NCBI GenBank assembly: GCA_023267775.1
Contig: JAHFMQ010000010.1
Span: 1-15,674, forward strand
DNA: 15,674 nucleotides
Reading direction: 5' to 3'
Origin: Candidatus Kaiserbacteria bacterium
GTDB lineage: Bacteria; Patescibacteriota; Minisyncoccia; Phycocordibacterales; Phycocordibacteraceae
Below are positions 1 to 6,489 of this stretch, piece by piece. The position numbers were made by a program, and so were the translations under genes. How positions within the stretch are numbered: position 1 is the stretch's first letter; each line of letters opens with the position of its first letter. The notes beneath the pieces were generated by a model. That model was not told the origin of the DNA, did no database searches, and saw only the letters and a program-made list of their open reading frames with translations.

Positions 1-239
1 CAGTAGAGGCACTCATGTTGAAATACAATTTCGCTGATTTTGCTGCTGAGCATGCTGTTGCTTTATGTCTCAACAAGGAGGATCTCTACGCGGTCTTACC
101 GAGACTTGCTAGTGAGGCTGCTATAAGAGAAGGACTTTCTAATGCGGCAAGGGTGTTTTTGAATCGAGAGTTTGCGTTTGACGGTAAAGGAGCTCTGCGT
201 ACAGCATCTTTTATTCATTCGTTGGTTGAGATGGAATAG
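1..239 (+). CDS. C-terminal fragment of a probable glycosyltransferase (partial)
   Basis: The reading frame is open from the left edge (first full codon at 3) to a TAG at 237-239, so only the last ~79 residues are present. An internal ATG at 15 is probably not the start. The visible pattern is a short loading-type segment (NKEDLYAVLPRL), a helix with EAAIREGLSNAARVFL, then an FAFDGKGALRTASFI end. Similar tails (helix, aromatic stretch, DGK plus a basic-residue helix) close GT-B-fold enzymes of the CDP-glycerol glycerophosphotransferase / surface-polysaccharide glycosyltransferase type. The neighbouring glycan genes on the same strand fit that reading. The catalytic part lies outside the window, so donor and acceptor cannot be assigned, and a 2-epimerase-like protein is an alternative. 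Confidence 0.5.
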   Translation, partial: VEALMLKYNFADFAAEHAVALCLNKEDLYAVLPRLASEAAIREGLSNAARVFLNREFAFDGKGALRTASFIHSLVEME

Positions 240-277
240 AGGAAACTTCTGATACGATTATTGGGTTGCAACTGTCC

Positions 278-1036
278 ATGGAGCACGTACGTATTATTCC
301 GCGACTCGATATCAAAGGGCCGAATGTGGTCAAAGGTGTGCACGCGGAAGGTCTCCATATCGTAGGGTCTCCAAAAGAGATGGCACAGGCGTATTACAAG
401 GGTGGCGCGGACGAACTGCTCTATCTTGATATCGTTGCTAGTCTCTATCAACGTTCTTTTGATTTTGATTTGCTTTCGAGTGTTGCCGACTCAGTATTTA
501 TACCGCTCACCGTTGGCGGCGGCATCCGCTCCATTAACGATATTACGAATGCCCTTCATGCGGGGGCTGATAAAGTTGCAATTAACACGTATGGCGTTGC
601 GCATCCTGAATTTTTAGCTGAAGCGGTAAAGAAATTCGGTGCACAATGTATCGTCGTATTTATTGAGGCAAAGAGAACTGCTACAGGTACATGGGAAGTT
701 TATACCGATGGTGGTCGCGAAAAAACGGGAGTCGATGTTCTTGAGTGGGTAAAGAAGATATCCGACATCGGTGTGGGGGAAATACTAATCAGTTCAATTG
801 ATCAAGATGGCACTCGCAAAGGATATGACCATGCGCTCACCAAGGCAGTGATAGATATTTCCTCCGTTCCAGTTATTGCCCATGGAGGCGCCGGAACTAA
901 AGAATCAGTATTGAAAGTTATACAAGAGTGTGGCGTATTCGCAGTCTCGTGCGCAACAGTTTTCCACTATCAGGACTTTTCCATACAAGATCTGAAGACT
1001 TTCTTGCAAGAGCATGCCATCTCCGTACGATTATGA
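278..1036 (+). CDS. hisF: HisF-like cyclase-subunit paralogue for sugar amidation (WbuZ/HisF2 family)
   Basis: A (beta/alpha)8-barrel of 252 aa, the normal HisF length. In HisF this subunit receives ammonia from the HisH glutaminase; glycan paralogues are thought to pass it to an N-acetyl-sugar amidotransferase. Seen here: catalytic Asp11 (RLDIK), phosphate-loop LTVGGG 77-82, DGTRKGYD 177-184 and HGGAG 202-206. The ammonia-gate residues Arg5, Glu46, Lys99 and Glu168 (Glu167 in HisF) are all present. The second catalytic Asp (130) is Glu130 (VVFIEAKR). Numbering matches HisF when the ATG at 278 is used, which favours it over a TTG at 266 in the same frame. Neither has a well-spaced ribosome site; GAGGAA at 239-244 is far upstream. 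The 3' end overlaps hisH (ATGA). No other histidine gene is present, so a glycan role is far likelier than histidine synthesis. Confidence 0.9.
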   Translation: MEHVRIIPRLDIKGPNVVKGVHAEGLHIVGSPKEMAQAYYKGGADELLYLDIVASLYQRSFDFDLLSSVADSVFIPLTVGGGIRSINDITNALHAGADKVAINTYGVAHPEFLAEAVKKFGAQCIVVFIEAKRTATGTWEVYTDGGREKTGVDVLEWVKKISDIGVGEILISSIDQDGTRKGYDHALTKAVIDISSVPVIAHGGAGTKESVLKVIQECGVFAVSCATVFHYQDFSIQDLKTFLQEHAISVRL

Positions 1037-1668
1037 ATATAGTTGATGTCGCCATTATTGATTATGGAGTTGGTAATTTGCACAGCGTGTTGAACGCGTG
1101 TAAACAATTTACTCAAAATGTCGTAATCACGGAAGATCCACTCGTCATACAATCGGCGCGTTCTATCATTTTGCCAGGCGTCGGATCGTTTGGGGCCGGC
1201 GTTGAAGGTCTTGCTGTTCGTGGTCTCACGCAAACGGTGATTGATTTCGCCAAGAGCGGTAAGCCGGTACTCGGTATCTGCCTCGGAGCCCAATTGTTAC
1301 TTTCCAAGGGTTTCGAGTTTGGCGAATGGGACGGTCTCGGTCTTATCCCCGGGAAAGTGGTGCGTTTTCCAGAGGGCAAGACGCCGCGGTTGCCGCACAT
1401 TGGCTGGAACGCTCTTTATGGATTTAGCATGCAAGACGGGTCTTTACTGGCTAGTATCGAGGAGGGGGCTGACGTATACTTCGTACATTCGTATACTCTC
1501 GTACCAGATGACAAGGCGAATATCGTGGCTACCGCGCGATATGGAGATGTCGAATTTGCCGCGGTGATACGGAAAGGTGCTATATGGGGGTGCCAATTTC
1601 ACCCAGAGAAAAGTTCCAATGTCGGCATACACATTATTAAAAATTTTATAAATCTCAGCACCGCATGA
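1033..1668 (+). CDS. hisH: HisH-like glutamine amidotransferase subunit (WbuY/HisH2 type)
   Basis: A class I (triad) glutaminase of 211 aa that hydrolyses glutamine to supply ammonia to its HisF-like partner. The triad is visible: nucleophile Cys83 in GICLGAQ, His190 and Glu192 in QFHPEKS. Other family marks are IIDYGVGN (8-15), the oxyanion-strand segment LPGVGSFG (47-54) and PRLPHIGWN (118-126). The ATG at 1033 overlaps the hisF stop as ATGA, and its own TGA at 1666-1668 overlaps the next gene in the same way, so the trio is probably translationally coupled. The frame is open further upstream, but that extension lies inside hisF and has no family similarity. Its place between a HisF paralogue and an N-acetyl-sugar amidotransferase points to acetamidino formation. 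Confidence 0.92.
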   Translation: MNIVDVAIIDYGVGNLHSVLNACKQFTQNVVITEDPLVIQSARSIILPGVGSFGAGVEGLAVRGLTQTVIDFAKSGKPVLGICLGAQLLLSKGFEFGEWDGLGLIPGKVVRFPEGKTPRLPHIGWNALYGFSMQDGSLLASIEEGADVYFVHSYTLVPDDKANIVATARYGDVEFAAVIRKGAIWGCQFHPEKSSNVGIHIIKNFINLSTA

Positions 1669-2897
1669 GCACCGATGACTTACGCTACGGCTTACCAGAG
1701 AAAATGGAATATTGCAAAAAATGCGTTATTCCAAATACGAAGCCGATGTCGATGAACGAGTATAAGCATACCCCGGAGACAAAACATAAATTCATTCAGT
1801 TCGACAAGGAAGGCATTTGCTCCGCGTGCCGTTTTAACGAAGCGCGGGACGACGGTACTATCGATTGGGACAAACGAGAAGCGGAACTGAGAGTACTTCT
1901 CGACAAATACCGCTCGAAGGACGGTTCATATGACGTTCTGGTACCAGGAAGCGGCGGTAAAGACAGCGTATATGCATCGCATATTCTGAAGTACAAGTAC
2001 GGGATGCATCCGCTTACGGTCACATGGGCGCCGCACCTCTATACGGATATCGGTTGGAAAAATTTTCAAAACTGGTTGCACATCGGCGGTCTTGATAATT
2101 ATCTTTTTACACCAAACGGTAAAATTCACCGCTTGCTCACTCGTAACGCGTTCCTTAATTTACTCCACCCATTCCAGCCGTTCATTTTGGGACAGAAAAC
2201 TTTTGCGCCTAAAATGGCTGCGCGCTTTAATATCCCACTTATTTTCTGGGGAGAAAATCCTGGCGAATTCGGTGCGGACATGTCTATTCATCAGAAGAAA
2301 TTTAATTCAGATGAAAATGAAGGTCATCGACTTGATTTCGTTGATCCCAGTGTCAATTTGGACGATCTCTATCTCGGCGGGAAAAAAGTTTCCGACTATC
2401 TGAAGGAGGGTGTGACGTATGGCGATCTCGCGCCGTATTTTCCACTTGATGGTAAAGCTATCGCACAGAAAAATATCGAATTCCATTTCCTCGGCTACTA
2501 TTTGAAATGGATTCCCCAGGAGTGCTACTATTACTCGGTCAAACATACGGGTTTTGAAGCAAATCCGGTCCGCACCGAAGGTACCTATTCAAAATATAAT
2601 AGTATCGATGATAAGACCGATGCCTACTGCTACTACACGACCTATATCAAATTCGGGTTCGGTCGCGCAATTGCTGATGCTGCACAAGAAATCCGCAATC
2701 ACCATATTACGCGAGAGGAAGGCGTCGCCCTCGCAAAGCGATTCGATGGAGAATTCCCGACACGTTACTTCAAGGAATTTCTAGACTACATTGGGGTGAC
2801 CGAAGAAGAGTTCCATAAGACTATTGATGCGTTTCGTGATCCGCATTTGTGGGAGAAGAAGGATGGATCATGGAAGATGCGTTTTCCGATCAGCTAG
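1665..2897 (+). CDS. N-acetyl sugar amidotransferase (WbpG/PseA/WbuX family)
   Basis: An ATP-dependent PP-loop enzyme of 410 aa that uses ammonia delivered by the HisH/HisF pair to turn a sugar N-acetyl group into an acetamidino group. Known relatives include PseA (acetamidino-pseudaminic acid) and WbpG/WbuX of O-antigen loci. Two cysteine pairs that may bind zinc, Cys17/Cys20 (YCKKCVIPNTKP) and Cys52/Cys55 (CSACR), precede the ATP-binding PP-loop SGGKDS at 96-101. A WGENPGEFG segment lies near residue 190. The ATG at 1665 overlaps the hisH stop, but Met14 (ATG at 1704), just before YCKKC, matches where many relatives begin and is a reasonable alternative start. The substrate here is probably the nonulosonic acid or its precursor, judged only from context. 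An 82-base gap follows before neuA. Confidence 0.9.
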   Translation: MSTDDLRYGLPEKMEYCKKCVIPNTKPMSMNEYKHTPETKHKFIQFDKEGICSACRFNEARDDGTIDWDKREAELRVLLDKYRSKDGSYDVLVPGSGGKDSVYASHILKYKYGMHPLTVTWAPHLYTDIGWKNFQNWLHIGGLDNYLFTPNGKIHRLLTRNAFLNLLHPFQPFILGQKTFAPKMAARFNIPLIFWGENPGEFGADMSIHQKKFNSDENEGHRLDFVDPSVNLDDLYLGGKKVSDYLKEGVTYGDLAPYFPLDGKAIAQKNIEFHFLGYYLKWIPQECYYYSVKHTGFEANPVRTEGTYSKYNSIDDKTDAYCYYTTYIKFGFGRAIADAAQEIRNHHITREEGVALAKRFDGEFPTRYFKEFLDYIGVTEEEFHKTIDAFRDPHLWEKKDGSWKMRFPIS

Positions 2898-2969
2898 AGT
2901 TTACAGAAATACAGTTACATGGTAATGTTTTTTCAGCAAAATTCATGTACCGAACATTGAAATTATAAG

Positions 2970-2975
2970 AGAGGA
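2970..2975 (+). promoter_or_regulatory. ribosome binding site of neuA
   Basis: AGAGGA lies five bases ahead of the ATG at 2980. It is one of only two convincing Shine-Dalgarno sites in the window and fixes the neuA start. Confidence 0.6.
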
Positions 2976-2979
2976 AAGT

Positions 2980-3690
2980 ATGTACAACAACAAAAAAATC
3001 CTTTGCATCATTCCCGCGCGTGGGGGTTCCAAGCGCCTGCCCGGCAAAAATATTAAATTGCTCAAGGGCAAGCCGCTCATCGCCTATAGCATCGCTGCGG
3101 CAAAAGGTTCTAAGTACCTTGATCGGGTAATCGTATCGACCGATGACGAAGCGATTGCGTCAGTTGCAAAAGAGTACGGTGCCGAAGTCCCGTTCATGCG
3201 TCCGAGCGAACTTGCAACCGATACGGCTACGACACTCTCGGTATTACAGCACGCGGTCAGGTTCTTCGAAGAAAAAGGAGAGAAGTTCGAGTGCATTGTG
3301 CTTATACAGCCGACCGTACCGGGAATTATGACATCCGACATTGATACGGCAATCGAAACACTTTTCACCACAAAAGCGAATTCTTGCATCTCGATGTGCG
3401 AAATAACGGATCGGCCAGAATGGATGTACAGCCTGAGCGAGGAAGGACATATCGCCCCGTACGTGGAAGCGGCGTACCACAGCCAGAATATTCGCAGCCA
3501 AGATCTGCCAAAACTATACCGAATTAACGGAGCAGTGTACGTAACGCCCCGCAATGTGCTTATGGAAGAGGGTAAAATTATCGATAAGCATAACTGCGCC
3601 GGCGTGCTCATGCCACGAGAGCGTTCGACAGATATTGATACGCTTTCAGACTTTGTTATTGCTGAAATGCTGATGCAGCAATCCCAGTAA
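2980..3690 (+). CDS. neuA: CMP-nonulosonate cytidylyltransferase (CMP-sialic/legionaminic acid synthetase)
   Basis: A cytoplasmic nucleotidyltransferase of 236 aa that joins CTP to a nine-carbon 2-keto sugar acid, releasing pyrophosphate. Near the N-terminus is the CTP-binding signature CIIPARGGSKRLPGKNI (residues ~9-25). It is followed by VIVSTDDEAIA, LIQPTVPG in the position of the usual QPTSPLR, RINGAVYVT, and the C-terminal ERSTDIDTLSDF metal/substrate motif. The length is normal for single-domain NeuA/LegF/PseF enzymes. Sequence alone does not separate sialic, legionaminic and pseudaminic acid enzymes; the NeuC homologue farther right favours a neuraminic/legionaminic type route over pseudaminic acid. 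A good ribosome site precedes the ATG and an intrinsic terminator follows 30 bases after the stop, so this is the last gene of the left transcript. Confidence 0.92.
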   Translation: MYNNKKILCIIPARGGSKRLPGKNIKLLKGKPLIAYSIAAAKGSKYLDRVIVSTDDEAIASVAKEYGAEVPFMRPSELATDTATTLSVLQHAVRFFEEKGEKFECIVLIQPTVPGIMTSDIDTAIETLFTTKANSCISMCEITDRPEWMYSLSEEGHIAPYVEAAYHSQNIRSQDLPKLYRINGAVYVTPRNVLMEEGKIIDKHNCAGVLMPRERSTDIDTLSDFVIAEMLMQQSQ

Positions 3691-3720
3691 GAGTATTTTG
3701 ATTGTTATCAATTCTGAACG

Positions 3721-3749
3721 CGGCCTGCCATGGTGCAGGCCGTTTCTTT
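3721..3749 (+). terminator. intrinsic terminator after neuA
   Basis: An 8-bp perfect GC-rich stem (CGGCCTGC 3721-3728 with GCAGGCCG 3735-3742) with a 6-base loop is followed by TTTCTTT at 3743-3749. It closes the plus-strand transcript. Read from the minus strand there is no T-run after the hairpin, so it should not be an efficient terminator for the converging EamA gene. Confidence 0.88.
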
Positions 3750-3765
3750 GTATGCAATCTGAATT

Positions 3766-4596
3766 TTAAAGTAACAAAATGAGGCCAGTAAGTATCCCTA
3801 GGAATACGAATATTTTTAATATAAATTTACCTTCTTTAAAATAAAATCTTCCGGATAGGATTGAAAAAAGAACTGCAAATGCACGCAATGCCGCAGTAAT
3901 GACGGAGGCTGGAGCAAACATATATGCGAACGATCCTACAGATGATACTGGACCGCTCGCCATTGCTTGAATTAAGAACGGGCGTTTCGTTAAGAAGGAT
4001 AGAGGGTTCTCGCGTCCGATACGTACCGCAAGAACAAAGAAATAGAGCAGTAAAATAAGCTGCACGATCATTTGTTCAGATTCGACGGAATTAAAATGAG
4101 TGATGTCATATTTATATAAGGAAATCGTAGCCACCGCGTTCACGGCGGTAACAAGGATCAGCATAAGCCCTTTTGTCTGAAAGTTTTCATAGGCGAGCAG
4201 TAGCAAAATAGTGACCGAAATCAGTGCAACGCCGAATATTTGTATGGGAGTGACGGTATAGCCAAGAAGAATATCTACGATGAGCAGGAGAGGAACCGTC
4301 AGCGTCTTGATGGGACCAAAGTCGCCGCGATCAGCTTTAATGACCGCAAGCACTCCCACATGTGCCTGGAGAATTTCCAAGAAAACGCGCGGAATGAAAG
4401 TCGGTAAAGACGCCGGAGAAAAGAGGAACGTGTGTCGCCAGACGGCAATAAAAATAAGAATGGCGGTCCCAAACAGGAGATTCAGAAAACCAAACGTGTA
4501 ATAGCTGGCGACGCCGTCGTTCACTTTCTTTTTCCCTATGGAATCGGACAGTTCACTAAAGGCGCTACTTACAAAGGCTATAGCTATTCCTAACAT
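3766..4596 (-). CDS. EamA/DMT-family membrane transporter
   Basis: A very hydrophobic protein of 276 aa with about ten predicted membrane segments in two halves, beginning with MLGIAIAFVSSAFSEL and ending in FVFLGILTGLILLL. This is the size and layout of the drug/metabolite transporter (EamA) superfamily. Members export metabolites or nucleotide sugars, and some short relatives flip lipid-linked sugars; the substrate here is unknown. In the second half the segment SSVGSFAYMFAPASVITAALRA resembles the usual EamA repeat end. It is the only minus-strand gene, converging with neuA and divergent from the TPR-like gene. A candidate extended -10 box lies exactly six bases upstream of the ATG, so the message may be leaderless. 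A role in this locus is plausible from position only. Confidence 0.75.
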   Translation of the reverse strand: MLGIAIAFVSSAFSELSDSIGKKKVNDGVASYYTFGFLNLLFGTAILIFIAVWRHTFLFSPASLPTFIPRVFLEILQAHVGVLAVIKADRGDFGPIKTLTVPLLLIVDILLGYTVTPIQIFGVALISVTILLLLAYENFQTKGLMLILVTAVNAVATISLYKYDITHFNSVESEQMIVQLILLLYFFVLAVRIGRENPLSFLTKRPFLIQAMASGPVSSVGSFAYMFAPASVITAALRAFAVLFSILSGRFYFKEGKFILKIFVFLGILTGLILLL

Positions 4597-4602
4597 GTAG
4601 TC

Positions 4603-4611
4603 ATTCTAACA
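4603..4611 (-). promoter_or_regulatory. candidate extended -10 promoter of the EamA gene
   Basis: On the minus strand the sequence reads TGTTAGAAT (4611 to 4603), a TGn extended -10 box with TAGAAT matching five of six consensus positions. A TTGTCA at 4633-4628 could be a -35 at a long 19-base spacing. The predicted start site falls on the A of the start codon at 4596. Confidence 0.45.
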
Positions 4612-4626
4612 GAGGGGATGAAGGAA

Positions 4627-4656
4627 TTGACAAAGTGGATATGATTGTGCTATAAG
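4627..4656 (+). promoter_or_regulatory. strong sigma-70-like promoter of the TPR-like gene
   Basis: A perfect -35 TTGACA (4627-4632) is separated by 18 bases from -10 TATAAG (4651-4656), which is preceded by TGC (TGn extended -10, 4648-4650). This is the best promoter match in the window. The predicted start near 4663 gives a leader of about 57 bases. It overlaps the control region of the divergent EamA gene. Confidence 0.75.
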
Positions 4657-4708
4657 TTTCAGCAGAAAAGGGTGGCGTTGCTGCTCCAATGATCTTTAGA
4701 ACTCACAA

Positions 4709-4714
4709 GGGAGG
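4709..4714 (+). promoter_or_regulatory. ribosome binding site of the TPR-like gene
   Basis: GGGAGG lies five bases ahead of the ATG at 4720. It is a strong Shine-Dalgarno site and fixes the start. Confidence 0.65.
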
Positions 4715-4719
4715 GACAC

Positions 4720-5307
4720 ATGGCAAATGTCGATTTTTTTGAACTTCTCAATCGGATTGAGCAATTGCGTCGAGGGGGAGATTACAACGGGATGGAAATC
4801 GCATGTGCAGAACTCGAAACATTGGCACCGCCGCCACAACTTGGTGCTCGGGTGACCTATGAGAAAGCGATGGCGGCAAAAGAGCAAGGGAAGTTCACCG
4901 AAGCTCTTCACTGGTCGCATCTTTCGGCTAGTCAGGCTCAGGTGGGCGGCGACCATATCGGTGCTTGGTATGCTGACGCGATACTTGGTGCCGAGATTCT
5001 GCCAAAACTCGGGGAAACACCTGCAGCAATCATAGCGCTTCGACAAGCGTTGGTCGCAACCGCCGTTTTCGCCAAGGATGTTACCGCGGCGGATCGAGGA
5101 CGCTTCGACAACTTAGTGATGAACCTCAACCTATGGTTCATCGATCTGGGTATTTCCGATCAGGTAATCACGGTTGCCGATGTCGAACTCTGTCTCAAGG
5201 CTCTTCGCGAGAATCCGGTCTATCAGAAGAAGCGCGCAGGCGATCCAACGCTCTTCCAGGCTATTCTTGACAAAGCCGCAAAGTACATCGACCGGAACCA
5301 GAAATAA
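4720..5307 (+). CDS. small TPR-like helical-repeat protein of unknown function
   Basis: A soluble 195-aa protein without a signal peptide or membrane segment. It is rich in Ala, Leu and charged residues and reads as paired helices in the style of tetratricopeptide repeats: RIEQLRRGGDYNGMEIACAE (~12-31), YEKAMAAKEQGKFTEALHWS (~47-66) and a third around GAEILPKLGETPAAIIALRQAL. I do not recognise a specific family. TPR proteins usually act as protein-binding scaffolds, but no partner can be named. It has a near-consensus promoter, a strong ribosome site and its own terminator, so it is a separate, probably well expressed single-gene unit between neuA and neuB. That arrangement suggests it may not belong functionally to the glycan pathway. 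Confidence 0.7.
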   Translation: MANVDFFELLNRIEQLRRGGDYNGMEIACAELETLAPPPQLGARVTYEKAMAAKEQGKFTEALHWSHLSASQAQVGGDHIGAWYADAILGAEILPKLGETPAAIIALRQALVATAVFAKDVTAADRGRFDNLVMNLNLWFIDLGISDQVITVADVELCLKALRENPVYQKKRAGDPTLFQAILDKAAKYIDRNQK

Positions 5308-5342
5308 GGAGTCATGTCTGCTAGTATTCTTGTGCGTTCCAC

Positions 5343-5379
5343 AGCGCCTCGCCCTACATGGGACGAGGCGCTTTCTTTT
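5343..5379 (+). terminator. intrinsic terminator after the TPR-like gene
   Basis: AGCGCCTCG (5343-5351) pairs with CGAGGCGCT (5364-5372), extended inward by CCC/GGG with one bulged A, and is followed by TTTCTTTT (5372-5379). The run has the same TTTCTTT form as the terminator after neuA. It shows that transcription of the TPR-like gene ends before neuB and that the open frame running through it upstream of neuB is probably not coding. Confidence 0.9.
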
Positions 5380-5428
5380 AATTGCTACCATTCATGGCTC
5401 AATAGTTCCACAAGCGTTGCTGCGACTT

Positions 5429-5457
5429 TTGACTTATATAGAGAGTTATCATTTACT
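5429..5457 (+). promoter_or_regulatory. candidate promoter of the neuB operon
   Basis: TTGACT (5429-5434, five of six) and TTTACT (5452-5457, four of six) are separated by exactly 17 bases. The predicted start site lies at 5464, the A of the neuB ATG, so the message would be leaderless. A promoter is expected here because a terminator ends just upstream at 5379. Confidence 0.4.
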
Positions 5458-5463
5458 GTAGGT

Positions 5464-6489
5464 ATGCAAGATAAGAAGTCTCTCCAGATAGGTTCACGTA
5501 CCGTTGGCGCTGGTCATCGGGTTTTTATTGTTGCCGAAGCAGGAGTTAATCATAACAAGAGCGTTGAACTTGCGAAAAAGTTAGTCGACATAGCAAAAGT
5601 CGCAGGTGTGGATGCGGTGAAGTTTCAGACATGGAGTGTCGACGATCTCTACGTAGCGGACGAAGTTTCAGGAGGTACGTATCGGGAAAAATCTCGAGGG
5701 CGTTGTCTCTCATACGATGATTTTTTTGAAATAAAAAAGTATTGCGATGAAGTGGGCATACTTTTTCTTTCGACACCGGATGAAGAGAAAAGCGCTGATT
5801 TTCTTGATGAACTTGGCGTTCCCGCATTCAAAATCGGTTCAGGTGAACTCACCAATCTTCCGCTTCTAACGCATATTGCTAAGAAAGATAAACCCGTTAT
5901 TCTTTCAACCGGTATGGGAGATGAGAAACTTATACGTAGAGCCGTAGAGGCCATTACGCCCTACAATCGCGACCTCATTCTTCTTTATTGCGTTTCAAGT
6001 TATCCAGCGTCGCCATCAGAAATTTCGATGCCCTTACTTTCGAAATTGCGCGATACGTATCGATGCGTAGCTGGATTTTCTGATCATACTTTGGGGAATA
6101 CCGCTGCCGTGCTTGCAGTCGCCCATGGAGCCTCTCTCATTGAAAAACATTTCACATTTGATAAGACGGCGGTTGGTCCGGATCACGCCATGTCACTTGA
6201 TCCCGAGGAATTGGCATCATTCGTTCGCGACATTCGTATCGCAGAAGAAATGGAAATTTTGAAGAAACGTAAGTTAAGTAAAGCGGAACTCGCGACTAAA
6301 AGATTTGCGTGGAAAAGCGCCATTGCGTCTCGCAACATTCTCGCGGGTGAGAAACTCAGTCTTGAGAACGTTGTGTTCAAACGCCCCGGCACGGGTATTA
6401 CTGTCGATCAGTGGGACGCTATTAAGGGAAAAAAAGTGAAACGATCTATAGAAGCGGGGCAATTTCTGAAAAAAAGTGATATTGCATGA
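5464..6489 (+). CDS. neuB: N-acetylneuraminate/legionaminate synthase family protein
   Basis: The enzyme condenses phosphoenolpyruvate with a six-carbon amino sugar (ManNAc or a 6-deoxy-diamino derivative) to form a nonulosonic acid. The 341-aa product has the TIM-barrel motifs IVAEAGVNHN (22-31), KFQTW (53-57), STPDEE, KIGSGELTN (123-131), ILSTGM and GFSDHTLGN. Metal-ligand histidines correspond to His208 and His229 (EKHFT). The C-terminal SAF/antifreeze-like domain begins near residue 280 and carries KRPGTG with Arg307, the residue that reaches the neighbouring subunit's substrate in NeuB dimers. The ATG at 5464 is chosen because the upstream open frame to 5314 crosses a terminator and lacks similarity. 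Sequence does not prove sialic versus legionaminic specificity. The stop overlaps the next gene as ATGA. Confidence 0.93.
   Translation: MQDKKSLQIGSRTVGAGHRVFIVAEAGVNHNKSVELAKKLVDIAKVAGVDAVKFQTWSVDDLYVADEVSGGTYREKSRGRCLSYDDFFEIKKYCDEVGILFLSTPDEEKSADFLDELGVPAFKIGSGELTNLPLLTHIAKKDKPVILSTGMGDEKLIRRAVEAITPYNRDLILLYCVSSYPASPSEISMPLLSKLRDTYRCVAGFSDHTLGNTAAVLAVAHGASLIEKHFTFDKTAVGPDHAMSLDPEELASFVRDIRIAEEMEILKKRKLSKAELATKRFAWKSAIASRNILAGEKLSLENVVFKRPGTGITVDQWDAIKGKKVKRSIEAGQFLKKSDIA

Noticed and set aside
266..277. TTG start for the HisF-like gene
   Set aside because: Starting at ATG 278 places Arg5, Asp11, Glu46 and Lys99 at the same numbers as in HisF. The TTG adds four residues and has no better ribosome site.
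928..1032. N-terminal extension of HisH inside hisF
   Set aside because: The extra 35 residues lie in another frame of the hisF coding region and have no HisH similarity; the ATGA-coupled ATG at 1033 directly precedes the conserved IIDYGVGN.
266..1668. True histidine biosynthesis genes
   Set aside because: The N-acetyl-sugar amidotransferase is fused to the pair by an overlapping start, no other his gene is nearby, and the second catalytic Asp of HisF is changed.
2900..2928. Possible promoter TTTACA-17-TAATGT before neuA
   Set aside because: The -10 matches only three of six positions and there is no terminator after the amidotransferase, so neuA is more simply read as part of the same transcript. 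A TATAAG at 2964-2969 abuts the ribosome site and cannot act as its -10.
3084..3611. Minus-strand open frame of 175 codons opposite neuA
   Set aside because: It lies entirely within neuA, which has all family motifs. The translated product shows no domain and is a shadow of the codon pattern.
5314..5463. Longer NeuB starting at ATG 5314
   Set aside because: The added 50 codons run through a strong intrinsic terminator, AAGGAG is only two bases from the ATG, and NeuB proteins begin close to the conserved EAGVNHN motif. ATG 5464 gives a normal 341-aa length.
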